A stretch of 64,000 nucleotides of DNA from Nansenia antarctica (lineage: Eukaryota > Chordata > Actinopteri > Argentiniformes > Microstomatidae): NCBI GenBank assembly GCA_963989245.1, contig OZ022351.1, positions 17,358,821 through 17,422,820 of the forward strand, in the 5' to 3' direction. The notes beneath the pieces are model-generated. The model was given only the letters and a program-made list of their open reading frames with translations, did no database searches and was not told where the DNA came from. The position numbers were made by a program, and so were the translations under genes. Of the stretch, positions 1 to 11,439 are shown in pieces (position 1 is the stretch's first letter; the number at the start of each line of letters is the position of its first letter).

Positions 1-104
1 GGTTCCTCCTTGTTTGAAAGTAGGTCACTAGAGCCAAACACCGTCATCCACTGGATTGATTCCATGAGAATGCACAAACCACCTACATTTTTAAATTTAT
101 ATTT

Positions 105-290
105 TAACCATTTAGTGGACACTTTTATCCAAAGTGACTTACAATTAGAGATTACAGGGACAGTCTCCCTGAAGTAACTTAGGTCTGAGTGCCTTACTCA
201 AGGACACACTAGTGGTGGTGTTCCTAGGTGGGATTTGAACTCATGACCACCAGTCTAACTCACTATCCACTAGGCTACTACTACCCCTGC
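105..290 (-). repeat. tRNA-derived SINE
   Basis: Read on the minus strand, this copy starts with a tRNA-like head: an A-box-like tract about 285-275 and a B-box-like motif agttcaaatcc about 237-227. A middle part with the words ccttgagtaaggcact follows, then a 3' end reading gtaagtcactttggataaa, the tail found on many fish SINEs. The same tail recurs near 8695 and 57262. The exact family (AFC- or V-SINE-like) is not certain. Confidence 0.7.
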
Positions 291-393
291 GGTTGCGGTC
301 TCATTGGTTCTCCTTGCAAAAAGCTCCTAATTAAAATACTGGTGGTTGAAGTGGGATATAAATAAATAAAACTTGTTTTTTTTTATTGCGTCC

Positions 394-500
394 TGCATTC
401 CATCAACATCACTAAAGGACAATCCAGGCTTATTTTAGATAAATCCCACCGGATTTACCAAATAAGCTTGGATTGCCTTGAGCGACGTTGATGGAATACC
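394..500. repeat. Small inverted-repeat element, family B copy 1
   Basis: Ends are inverted: attccatcaa near 395 and ttgatggaatacc near 488-500. Inside, both arms carry the words aatccaggcttatt (or their complement). Related copies occur at about 2052-2153 and 41332-41395. This looks like a non-autonomous DNA transposon (MITE); the superfamily cannot be assigned. Confidence 0.55.
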
Positions 501-577
501 CCCCTGGTCAGAGGGTATTGTTTTGTGAGTAAACAGATGCTGTTGTCTATTTGTACAGTACACCCCACCCCCCTCAC

Positions 578-659
578 CTGATTCCCCGCTTCGCCGAGGA
601 GAAGACTTCAATGGTGAGCTTGGGGGCCGACGTTTGGGGTTTGTTCCTTTGCGCACCAT
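578..659 (-). CDS. Possible first coding exon of an unknown gene running left
   Basis: On the minus strand an ATG at 659 in a fair start context (gagaATGG) opens 27 codons rich in Arg, Lys, Pro and Ser. The frame reaches a good donor (cag|gtgagg) just below 578. The exon is richer in CpG than its surroundings. I recognise no protein family, no second exon is visible in the remaining 577 bases, and a SINE occupies much of that space. It could be a chance open frame. Confidence 0.25.
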
Positions 660-1464
660 TCTCCAGGCAGTAGGTACCGTGACCTGCCTCCCAACAAGGG
701 CACAGTAGAGAATATTACATCATTATTATTATTATACATGCTTTTGATCATAGCAAGATCATTGGTGCCACTGCCACCCCACCCCACCCCCCCCTTTCCA
801 TGGGGCTTTACACACTACAGCAGGGAGAAGGCTAGTGGAGGTAGAAATCAAGAGGACGGGTTCATTGTAACGATTTCCTCATTCCATTCGTCTGTACTCC
901 GACTTGTACCCACCACCCTCCCCCTGCACCCTGCAACACAAGGCTGACCAGTCATATGTGATTATATCACAAGTTATTACGGGGCATGGACATGCACGAT
1001 TGCATACAACTGGATGCATCACTGAGCATGTCCAGTCCTGTCGCAATCGTGTCGAATTGGGGACAGCAGCTAATACGTTCACATCGACTAATGTAACAAC
1101 GATCGTTGCACCGGTGGCGAGCATGCATCCATGCATGCATGTAGACAAGGGTAATGGCAGCAGCCCACTCAGCTAGCTAACCCTGTTGTTAGCTACTCTT
1201 TTCTCAAGGAGAGGGGAAAGATTGGGCATGCTTGCAACTTCACTTGGTAAACACATTAGGAAATGTCGATGTCACACTCACCAGTCGGTAGCGAAACGTC
1301 TCCAAAAACGAATCAGCTAAATTGCGTATTGTTATCTTCTTCTTCTTCTTCTTTTGGTGCCTATTGTTATCGTCGCCTTCATAGATATTCTAGTCTACAC
1401 AGGTTGCCTTCCCTCACATTCAGCTGTGTGTGTTTGTTGAATTCAAACGATGCTACGCGACGGT

Positions 1465-1600
1465 GTGTTGAACCAATCAGATCGGTCTGAATGGGCGTGT
1501 TGAACCAATCAGATCATCGGTCTGAATGGGCGTGGAAAAAACACGCCGACGAATTGGACAGCAGCTGTGTTTAAAGCGGGCGGGGGGAGTTGACCGCCGA
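1465..1600. promoter_or_regulatory. Promoter-like block with duplicated CCAAT boxes
   Basis: About 32 bp are directly duplicated (near 1467-1499 and 1499-1533). Each copy carries ttgaaccaatcagatc (CCAAT box) and tctgaatgggcgtg (GC-box-like). A GC-rich stretch (agcgggcggggg) follows at about 1577-1588. This resembles a TATA-less vertebrate promoter, but no gene body was recognised on either side, so its role is inferred from motifs only. Confidence 0.3.
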
Positions 1601-1638
1601 AGTCTCTCTCTCTAGTTCATCAACCATCAGCGGTTGAT

Positions 1639-1867
1639 CCAAATATTGCAATGCAATGGATTCGGTGAGTGATCCACACTAGGGTTAGGGTTAGGGTAGG
1701 GTAGTGGGGATAGTTAGTGTAGGGTAGTGGGGATTATTCACCGAAACCATTGCATTGCAATATTTTGGCTTGACTAGCGAGTGTGTCATTGATTTTCACC
1801 AAAATGTATTTAAAATGTTCTGAATAAAAGTCAGAACAATTTGATTGATTGCCGACTTGTTCCCGGT
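1639..1867. repeat. Palindromic MITE, family A copy 1
   Basis: The central hairpin words attgcaatgcaatggattcggtgag (1646-1670, split here as attgcaatgcaa and tggattcggtgag) and their complement (1734-1760) face each other. The right arm continues through cttgactagcgagtgtgtcattg to gacttgttcccgg (about 1867). The left arm is truncated. Telomere-like ttaggg units lie in the loop. Other copies are at 13630-13887, 24070-24231 and 54191-54373. Confidence 0.65.
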
Positions 1868-1916
1868 TTACCTTATAGTAATTGTTTGATTAAAATAGAC
1901 AAAACACTTTTGGAGT

Positions 1917-1976
1917 GTAGAGCCAAAAGAAGGAAAGCTTTATTGTCCCATTACTTACGCAGGGCATTGTACAGTA
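1917..1976. repeat. Mariner-like terminal fragment, family C
   Basis: The words tagagccaaaagaaggaaag and tgtcccattacttacgcaggg match, in either orientation, the ends seen near 50242, 57735-57780 and 63628-63690. In those copies they begin cagtgc..tgc.taagtaatg.gacagtg. This is the terminal repeat of a Tc1/mariner-like element, here a solitary fragment. Confidence 0.5.
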
Positions 1977-2051
1977 TATTTGTGAAAACCACTGACACAG
2001 GCTGAAGACTACTGTAGAGACAACTGTATGTGGACATGAATAATGAGCTGG

Positions 2052-2153
2052 GGGTATTCCATCAATGACCTTAAAGGAAATCCAGGCTTATTCTTTTAAT
2101 TTAAAAATAATTTAAATTATTTAATTTTTTAAAATCTAAAATCCAGGCTTAAG
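2052..2153. repeat. Family B inverted-repeat element, copy 2
   Basis: It starts ggtattccatcaatgacc, carries aatccaggctta in both halves, and is AT-rich in the middle. The right end is eroded compared with the 394-500 copy. The stretch 2154-3103 beyond it shows no gene or clear element. Confidence 0.5.
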
Positions 2154-3103
2154 TCATAGTGGTAATAAAAGTCTAAACGAAAAAACACGTTTGAATCAAC
2201 AACAAAGTGTGCATCAGGGGACTCATGAAGTGTGTTTTGTTGGTCATATTGCCAGCATCTCATGCCAAAGTTCAATGAAGGGGAGGTAGATGTTTTGTGT
2301 TGTCTGTGGGGCAAAGACATTTTGGTTAAACCATTCAAGAATAACACTAGTTAGCCTATTTAAAGAATAATGGAAAGTGTTTTTGGGAGGTGGACATAAA
2401 GTCAATTAAAGAAAGAATCTGATTTGGTTTAGGGCAGAACAAATCAGAGTGCTATTTAAAAAGAACGTGTACAACAAAAAACAACAACATTGGTTACGGT
2501 AGTTAACAAAAGTAAAAACATATCTACTTTACAACTGGTCTCCTGACTTGAAGCAAAGAGTAAAATAACCTTTTAGCTACTCATGTTAAATGAAGAAATA
2601 GAGCTAGCTAGCTATAACAAATATAAAAGTAAGTCAGCTAACATTTTCTTTATTGAAATGTAAAATAGAATCAGCTATGGACACAAAACAGGGATGGACA
2701 GTTATGTTACCCCAGGGGCAAAGTCACAAGTACTACCATGTTGTCACGTTGAATAAATAGATGGAACTAGAAATGTTTTAAACCTTAATGATTAAGCAGA
2801 TAGCTATCTCTTACTAATGTTGACTTTTTAGAAACCAATCAGATTTGTTCTGCCCTAAACCAATCAGATTCATTCTATGCTTAGAACAAAACTGACCTGG
2901 CCACTTTTCTATTTTTACACATTTCTACAATAGGCTTAACCTCTTACATAGTTCGGTCTCTTAGCTAAGAGGATAACCATGTTAGGCACTGGGGCATTCC
3001 CAACTTCAGCAAAAGCTTGTTGATTGGGATATTTTCAGTCTTTTATCCTCCAAAATAGTATAGCACCCTGATGACAACCAATGATCACCACATTATCAGC
3101 CAT

Positions 3104-3669
3104 TGTTACGACCCCATATAGAATCTAGGGATATGGAATGTAACAATAAGATAACGCCGGGGGGACAAGAACCAGAGGTGACGAGAGAATATAAATTAAA
3201 CAACATTTATTGTAAAAAGGTAACACAAACAGGTTTCCGAGAAACACATTAACTGAAAACTACTCTATAAAAAGAAGAGCGAATCAATCTAATATATATA
3301 ATAAAGGATAAAGTAACTGGCCAAGTGGTTAACCTTAACCAACCTTAACTAACAGATCAAATGCAAATAAGGCTAAAGTGCTACAACTAACACTAACAAA
3401 CACAACCTACAGAACTAAGATATCATACTACAGCCGTAACAAACAAAACCAACTCAGGAGTTGTCGTCTGGCCCACTGGCACCATCGAAGTGTCTCTCCC
3501 ACCCTTTTATCCGCCCTCCACCCTTAAGGGAGTGATTGAGCACATCTGTACTCAATCAAGCCGTCACCATGGCAGCAGGCAGGAGGAAGGACAATCACCT
3601 GGGAAAATCAACACAAGAAACAACTCACAAACACACTATGGCTGTACACAACACAATACAGCCGTAACA
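3104..3669 (-). mobile_element. Solo LTR of a retrotransposon
   Basis: The segment begins TGTTACG and ends CGTAACA, a proper TG...CA pair with short inverted ends. It is flanked on both sides by the same 5 bases, gccat (3099-3103 and 3670-3674). On the minus strand a TATA-like ggataaaagg (about 3505-3514) and an AATAAA signal (about 3205-3210) are in the order expected for U3 and R. No gag or pol lies nearby, so this is a solo LTR left by recombination. It differs in sequence from the LTR at 14536. Confidence 0.8.
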
Positions 3670-3801
3670 GCCATCATGTGTCTCCTTGGAGCTCATGATG
3701 AGTTGCAGTAAGGAGAAGAATTGAGTTAGCTGCCCCAAAGGAGTAGGTCCAAAAATGGCATGCATCAACTTTCTTTCTCTGCAGTTGTCTAGAAGGACCT
3801 G

Positions 3802-3904
3802 CAGGGCTCTCAAGTCTCACGCATTGGGCGTGAGACACACGCGGCGTGTGAACGGGTTGAAATGCGTGTGTCTCACGCCCAATGCGTGAGACTTGAGAGC
3901 CCTG
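3802..3904. repeat. Perfect palindromic mini-element
   Basis: Two 41-bp arms are exact reverse complements (3802-3842 and 3864-3904, outer end cagggctctcaagtctcacg), around a 21-bp loop. The same six bases, gacctg, flank both ends (3796-3801 and 3905-3910), consistent with a target duplication. The CAGGG/CCCTG ends resemble hAT elements, although hAT normally duplicates 8 bp. Confidence 0.75.
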
Positions 3905-4723
3905 GACCTGGAATAATTTGATTAAGTTACTGTATATTTGTGAATATTATACCACGCTTTTAAAAATACATGAGACAAGGTACCAAAATTAAATACATTT
4001 CAGAGCCAGCCTTGCATAAGTCTTGTTATGTTTCTCAAACTAGCACAACCACTAGCCAGAGAGCTAGCCATCCAGTTAACACTATGTTCACCTAGCCTAG
4101 AGGGCAATGGCTGTTTTGTAGTTTGGTACAGTAAACTAACCCACATGTATGTTTTGACTTGAGTTCTAAGAGTATGCTCCATGCTGGAGGTGCTGTGACC
4201 TGGGGAGGCAATTGGTTACGGCAAGCTCCGACGAGACTCTGCAGTCGACCAGCACAAGCGGATGATTGTCCATAATGATAATCCATAACACAAAAGAATC
4301 CCCAAAGAATATGTCCAATTTAAGATAAGAAAAGAAACCTGGATTTCCCTGACGGCTCTGGCCAACACATGTGGTCAGTGGTAGTGTTCACACCGACCTC
4401 CACCTGGGGCAACCCACTGACGTCTTCACCAAGTCATCTTTGCCACTTCTACCCTGGGTCCTGACCTCAACTGCCCACTTCCCCAGGTGTGGAGTGTGAA
4501 ATGTGATCATGTACTGTCTGATGTGTGCTCTGTACTTATCTAGCCTAGCTATTTCTAACATCAATCATCTCTTTATGCTCCACGGTTCTTGAAGTCATGA
4601 GTTAGTGAATCTATCCACATCACCAAACCAAGTGTTTATATTTCAGTGACATTCACTTAACGACCCACTTCACATATGCTCTGTGGTCTCTTTATTTCAA
4701 AGAAATAGACGACAACTTTCCCC

Positions 4724-4860
4724 ATGACCCCTGATCATACATGACCCCTGATCATACATGACGCCTGATCATACATGACCCCTGATCATACGTGACCCCT
4801 GATCATACATGACCCCTGATCATACATGACGCCTGATCATACATGACGCCTGATCATACA
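4724..4860. repeat. 17-bp minisatellite, eight copies
   Basis: The unit atgacccctgatcatac is repeated about eight times, with c/g variation at the sixth base. Each unit contains the palindrome tgatca. Spacers are absent, so it is a tandem repeat and not a CRISPR array. The flanks 3911-4723 and 4861-6970 show no gene or recognised element. Confidence 0.9.
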
Positions 4861-6970
4861 TTTCTCATAACCAGATGTTGAGGAAGTAAGGAATACACAG
4901 ACTGTGATGCACAGCTGAGAATACAACCCTTATTTTTACTGACCATGATTTGATCTGATAGGATACTGAAGAAATAGAATTGCCATACCCAGAAAAGAGA
5001 AAGTTTGAGAAATGGGTCTTTCATCAATTGTGTTTTGGGCAACTAGGTGCAACCAAATGTCGGATAAATATGTCCAGTGTTAGTGATATCATCTAAAGTC
5101 CCTTTCATGGATCTTTTCACCTCAGCACATTTTACAGAGGCAGTGATTCTTTCTCATCATTAAATCCATGTGTCCCCCTAGATTTCAAGGAGCACTTTTT
5201 GAGCACTTTTTAGAAACCTTTTTAAAAATGTATACCTGGCCACTTTTCTATTTGTACACTTTTTTTTTGTTATATGATAATGAATGATAGTCTATATGGG
5301 AATTAAATAAATCAAGGATAAAGGGCCAGTCATGTCACAGTCAATAACACAGAATCTAATAGAGAGAATATTGGAGATCAAATTGACGCCCGTTTGTCCC
5401 TTAGGGTTGAAACAGCACAGACACTGCACCATGTTGAAATGTCTGTGTTTGCCATCAACACAAGAATGATTGCATTAGTAAGAGTTGGATGGCCTCCAGA
5501 TCCAATACTTGGGCTGAAGTAGGAAGGAACCCTTGTTTGCTGTGTCAGTGTATTTCATCAGCCAAAATGCCAGTCTCTGCCTCGCTTCTGAATATGGACC
5601 ATAAAAACGTCCAAAAACAGACATTTAAAGGATTAGACATGTGGTCCCATTGCATCATGTATGACGTCATACCAAGGGCTTACCTAGTGATTGACTGATT
5701 TATTGAATGTATTGAGTTATTAAAATACACTCACAGCCATTTCACCAGTGGAGGTTACCTCAAGCACAATCCATTTCATTTTATTCACAGGACAGTGTAG
5801 GTCCTGAAAAGTGTAGGTCCTTTTTTTTTTTTACATTGCTGCAGAACAGATATAACTGCACATTCAGGGCATATTTCAGCTATATATTTGATTGCATGGG
5901 ATTGCCTATGAATTTAAATGTTATGTGCAACAAGGCATTATCACCCATGAAAATAGTGTGTCACATTATCTTACTTTTTCACAGCAAGCTTGATGTTACT
6001 GTATTATTGTGTCAACTGTAGTTTTCCTGCCTAAAAGAGTCGTAGGCTACGTCTTAGGCTTCGAGACAGGATACAATTAGCAGTACAAATAGTCAAATAC
6101 AATAAAATAGTACAAGTAGAATGTCATGATAACTGAAAATGTAGAGAATTTGTGAACTATGATTGGGGACATGGCAAAACAGGTTAGTGACACAGAAGAC
6201 AGATGGTTTATTATTAATTAAATTAACTGATACTGTAGTTACATATCATTGTGTTTTATGGTAAAGGGAGTCTATCCATACAACAAAAACATGTTTTAAA
6301 TTAACGTTGTTCCATAATTCACACAAAATATGTGTTAATACTGTATGTTATGGGGGCACGGATTGTAGAAATGACCCATATATGCATCACTGTTACTTCT
6401 CAGTGCAAACTTTGGCTTGGTATCTGAGTTGACAGTTGGCACAGTTTGCTCATCCTTCTTATCATCCTAGACAAGGCCAAGGAGAAAAATACACTGCTTC
6501 AGTTCATCTCTAATCGGGCCAAGCAGTGACATGACCCAGCAGCCAAAATTGAACCTCTGCTGGCCTCTTGTGGCCTTATGCATGTGAGGTGTTATACATC
6601 TTACTGTTTGCTGAATGGAATCAAATGTAGTGTTATCACCACCTTGTGGTACTGAGCGTTTTCAGTAAATAACCAATAATGGCTATTCTAGTTTAACAAT
6701 GTTAATATCTAATCTTCTTTCTTCTTTTCTTTTTCAAAACACTTTACAGGATTGTTTCCACTGCAACATAGGTCTACAGTTATTATGTAATTACCATACA
6801 GTTTCTAACAGGTAATTATACAGATGGCCATTTTTGTACTATAGAATAATGTGCAACCCTGAAATGTGTTTGACTTATTTTGATGTAACCCCATTTTTTA
6901 TCTGCAGCAGGTGGTGCTGTCTGCTAAGGAATTAGTGAATTTAGATGGCCATAGAGGATGAAAAAAATAC

Positions 6971-7095
<125 letters not shown>

Positions 7096-8061
7096 TGGGC
7101 ATGTGAAGACAGGTTGAGGCAGGTCTGAGGAAAGCCTTTCAGTTCAGCTACTCCCCAGCAGCTTGCGTCTGTTTGTATTACTGGAGGTGTGTATCCTTGG
7201 GGCTACACATTTCCCCTCAGGATTGTTCATTGTTCATTGAAACATTTTAACAGTCGTTGTAAAATAGGTAATTACTTATGACTGCCTTCAGAGGAAAGTG
7301 AAAGTGTTGCCAAGCATGTATTCTTAAATGTAGGAATTTATATGACTCCAAATTCATTCTGTTTCTGTCACAAATTCCTCTTGATGTTCTAATGACCTTC
7401 TTGGACATGTTTCTGCAAGACAAAATTATCGCCACAAGGCAAGTCAAAAGAAAGAAAACTTGCCATAGCACAGGGCAGCTACATTCAATCAAACCTTTTG
7501 CCAGTCAAAGTAATCAAATGCATCTTTAAAAGCCATTAAACCCACTATTTGCCCATTATTACATGTAATCACACAGAAGTGTATGCATTTTGGTAGGAAA
7601 TCTTTATTAAAACAGGGTATTATTTTTTGTGGTAACTCATAAAAACATTTGTTTCGTAAACATCAGAAAATATCATAACAATGACCACCCAGACCACTCT
7701 AATACAACTTTGGCAATATTCTACCATCATTTGTTAACTAACCCACCCTTGTGCTCCTCCATTTTGCTTTTCAGAGCATTTTCCAAAGATAGGACAAGGC
7801 ACACATCTATACAAACATACTTTTCAAACAGCATACATCATGACTAGCCTTATATTTTGCTTGATAATGGAGTATGTTACGATACAACCAAAATACTGGA
7901 AATAATACATTAAACCAAATAAACCCTAACCATAACAAACAACAAATCCACTTTTGTTGAGATGAGGTGCTGTTGCCCTTGCATAGCGGCAATAGTGTTG
8001 CTAAATAGAGGGTGGTGATGGAGTTTTTTTTTATTTTAAATCTTCTGGAGGTTCCCTGGTT

Positions 8062-10904
8062 CTACACATAGTCAGCGCCCCCAGACTGGCCTATGGAGTG
8101 GGGCTTGGGGTAGCGGGTGGACTTCCCTGACGCCCCACTAGAACAGTTGCAGCAAAGGAAAGCTCCACCTATGATGGTCATGCAAGCAGCGCCCCATCCC
8201 ACGAACAGGGCCTTTCCAAACTCATATCTGTAGACACAGAGGCATAGAGGTGGTGCAACAGTGAATCAACTTACTCGACACAATGTACTGTAACATGATT
8301 GATTCAAGCTTCTGAAACAGATACGAGAACTGAAAATACTGTAGACGAAATTGATAATACTACTTATATGTTAAACACTTATATAGTACAATTGGTTAAT
8401 GTACTTGCCTTAAGAGGACGATGCAGTGAAGATACAGTATAAGTCTATAAAACAATGCCTGTTCATTCCTCTATCAGTTGTACAATGACACCATACCTGG
8501 AATTTGTTGGAGTGAAGGGGTTGTAAAATTCAGCTGCTATTCTGTTCCCATACCAGGACGTCCCAACCAGAGCAAACAGACCTGTGAGGCAGAGGGTAAC
8601 ACGAGAGGCTCCAATGACACAGACATGGTTTGATCGCAGGAACAACGTGAAAATGACCAGCTCAATGAGAAGTGGCTTACATTTTACATTTTACATTTTT
8701 GGCATTTAGCAGACGCCTTATTCCAAAGCGACTTACAATCAATACATTTGAATACTAAGCATGTGAATCAGCAGTCCACCATTCGTTGCAGGAAGAGTAC
8801 TCTAGCTCGGGCCCGGGGCCACTGATAGAAGGAAAAACCTTCTCCCTATTATCGCCTTCTACTAAAACTTTTTTTTTTCTTTTTTTTTTATATTACTGGA
8901 GAAACTGAGAAACAGTACAAGGGGGGCAATATAAGTTCTTAGGGACACAGTAGAGGGGAAAGCGGGTGTCTTTAGGAGACGTAGTGGTGAGGGTCAGAAG
9001 ATGTCTCAGGAGGAGCAGTTAAGATGTAACCTCAGATGTGCTGCAGCTGACAGCTACAGCACATCAGTAAGTTTACTTTGGAAGAATCATTTATTTCACA
9101 CAAAAGAATTCAGGGAGCATTATCGCATATTACGTAGCATACATACAGTAGACTATGAAATAAGTACCTCATGGGCATGAACATTATTCAAGAAATGGAG
9201 GCGAGAAATTGGTTTGGGCATAGGAATCCAGTGAAACAATTGGCACTGATGAGAAGGGTTCACAATTGTTAACAATGTTACAGGTATCGTAGGTACCTCA
9301 CTCAACTATGTTTTTAACCCTGTGGCAAGGCAACCTGTCTGTCCGAGTGAGTCTGGGCTCATTGTAATGGAATAAGGAATGGTATCAAACACACAAGTCT
9401 GTGGCAGAATGACTCATCCCTACTGTACGTGTACGTGTAAGCGCCTGTAAGAAGAACAGGATGAATCTGATAAAGCTAAAGTACAACCCCAACCTGCGAT
9501 AATGAACAGGATTCCTCCAGTCAGGGCCACCTTATTCTTCTGCGCCTTGTCCTCCGCCAGGCAGGTGGTACACTTCATGCCCACGGTGGCCACCAGGATG
9601 GCGATGCCACAGAAGAGGATGGCAGCGATCATGAGACCTCGCGTGCCCTGCACCATACCTAGAGACACGGAGAGGTCCCGTAGACACAGTCAATGACAGA
9701 ATACGCCTGTTCATGGATAGGACTACTGTATAGGCTACTGTACTATCTTTCAAAATGGCTCTTGAAAATATCTCCTACAGAACACATTGATTTAAGATTG
9801 AAATATTTTAAAACATCTCTCCAACTCTCTAAAATTGCTTTCTACTCATAAGCATGTATGCCTACTTATATATCAGACACATGAGATCAAAATAAATAGG
9901 AATCTGTCATATTTTTCACATCAAACAACTTACACTGACATTGACAAGTTCATTAGACTAAAGGCTTTTTCATTAATTTAATCGTTCTTTGATGTAACTG
10001 CATTTATTCATTCAAGGGAATAGACTTCAGTTGGTAGTTTGATTTATCTGGTATGTTTCATACAAATCTAATAGTACCGTAATCTCTTAAATCATAATCC
10101 ATTGTTTTTTTTCATTAACCTTTATTTATACAGGTAAAACAATCTCATTGAGACCCAGGGTCTCATTTACAAAAGAGACCTGTACAGAGGCCTGTTATAT
10201 TCAGAGAGATTAGTACAGTTATGAAGGGTTTGGTGTGTGGAACTCAGGTTTTTTCCTCTTTCATAGCAGGCGTGCCACTGGCATTCACAGGACTTGTCTA
10301 TACATGCATGAGGTCTTGTGTGGAGGCTAGGGACACATTCTTACATCCCCCCCCCTCCCATGCACACTGTCAGACCTTGCTAAAACTTTTATTAAGCTAT
10401 TACTATTGCTGCTATTGTTGATTGTTGATTTTGTTTTTATATCCTGCTTTATTGATTGTTGATTTTGTTGTTTTTATATACAGTATACTGCTTTGTTTTA
10501 TTATTGATCTTGTATTCTGCTGAAATGCCAATGTGGAACGAACCCTGAACCCAAGAATTTTAGTCTGTGTACCCGTACATTGATGTAATAAAATAAATTC
10601 AGATTCTGATTCTGATGAGTTATGGATGTTTTATTATAAGAGTAAACTATCCGTAATGATGAAACAATTAAAGTACATTACCCGGTAACTGGAGGAGTGA
10701 ATCGTACACTTTACACTGGATTTGACCTGTGCTTTGCGACACACAGGACTTCCACAGCCCCTCATACATGGCCTGCGCCGTGATGATGTTGTCCCCCGCA
10801 TAAGACGATGCTTTCCATTCGGGCATGGCTGTGGACGCTATCAGTCCGACGAAGCCAAGGAAAGCCAAGACAAAGCCAAGGAGTTGCATCCCTTGGTTTG
10901 CCAT
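8062..10904 (-). CDS. cldn1: Claudin-1-like tight-junction protein, complete in four exons
   Basis: Four coding exons join in phase: 10682-10904, 9494-9658, 8497-8581 and 8062-8227 (223, 165, 85 and 166 bp), giving 212 residues, about the size of claudin-1. The four-transmembrane claudin plan is clear. The N-terminus MANQGMQLLGF is followed by the first extracellular loop with its GLW and paired cysteines (GLWKSC then QIQC). Later segments include GMKCTTCL after TM2, TSWYGNRI in the second loop, and a C-terminal tail ending DYV, a PDZ-binding motif for ZO proteins. Claudins seal epithelia by polymerising in tight junctions. All donors are GT and acceptors AG. Loop and tail resemble claudin-1 more than claudin-7 or -19, but paralogue choice rests on memory of the family. 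Human CLDN1 lies on 3q28, near the HES1-CPN2-ATP13A3 region, which supports the call. Confidence 0.88.
8675..8760 (-). repeat. SINE 3' tail fragment in claudin intron
   Basis: ggcatttagcagacgcctta followed by ttccaaagcgacttacaat is the reverse complement of the common fish SINE tail also seen at 105-150 and 57262-57290. It lies in the intron between claudin exons 2 and 3. Low-complexity T runs follow near 8868-8890. Confidence 0.6.
10100..10200. repeat. Interspersed repeat fragment
   Basis: The words aacctttatttatacaggtaa and ctcattgagacccagggtct are typical of a fish LINE 3' region. It sits in the first claudin intron (9659-10681) and has no coding content. Confidence 0.4.
10425..10616 (+). 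repeat. LINE 3' tail
   Basis: An AT-rich stretch ends aataaaataaattcagattc followed by short repeated gattct units. Such a poly(A)-signal-plus-simple-tail end is how CR1/L2-type LINEs terminate. It lies in the first claudin intron and no open frame remains. Confidence 0.45.
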
Positions 10905-11245
10905 TTTCCCGAGTGAACTAAAAGTTGTGCGGAGAAAGTTGAATATTTCAAAGACGATCAAACATCAATATAGTCCACACGGAATTCAAATAAATCCGCC
11001 CAAATTATGAAGCCTTCCTGGAAACTTAAGGCAAGGGTGAACGCATCCCTGAGACCACCTGAGGGAAGGTGGTCCTAACATGATATTACATTTGGAGGAG
11101 GGTTGGTGTTGCACGTCATCCACTGGAATGTGTTTTCTTTTCCATTTCGAATCTCGAGTGATCCTGATGCACACCAGTTTTGTTGACATCTTTACAGGTT
11201 TACGCTGTATTTCTACATGGAAACACTACAGATTAAATACAATCT

Positions 11246-11334
11246 AGGGTAGAGTAAATTCCCATACCGTAATATATTTCTAAATATATTTAAATATATT
11301 TATTTTACCATATGGGAATTTACTCTACCCTGGA
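11246..11334. repeat. AT-rich palindrome
   Basis: agggtagagtaaattcccata near 11247 is matched by its complement tatgggaatttactctaccct at about 11312-11332. The loop between is AT-rich. It is a small fold-back element upstream of the claudin gene. Confidence 0.7.
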
Positions 11335-11359
11335 TAGTATGTCATCTGTTTATTCATTG

Positions 11360-11361
<2 letters not shown>

Positions 11362-11437
<76 letters not shown>
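11362..11437. repeat. (AT)n microsatellite
   Basis: An uninterrupted run of AT dinucleotides. The rest of the stretch between the claudin start (10904) and lrrc71 (12919) shows no gene. Its right part (about 12235-12330) is richer in CpG (gagcccggccggccg) and may hold the lrrc71 promoter. Confidence 0.95.

Positions 11438-11439
<2 letters not shown>

Noticed and set aside
1681..1705. Telomere-like ttaggg units
   Set aside because: Only two to three imperfect units inside a MITE loop; not an interstitial telomere.
4724..4860. CRISPR-like regular repeats
   Set aside because: No spacers; a head-to-tail 17-bp tandem repeat in a vertebrate genome.
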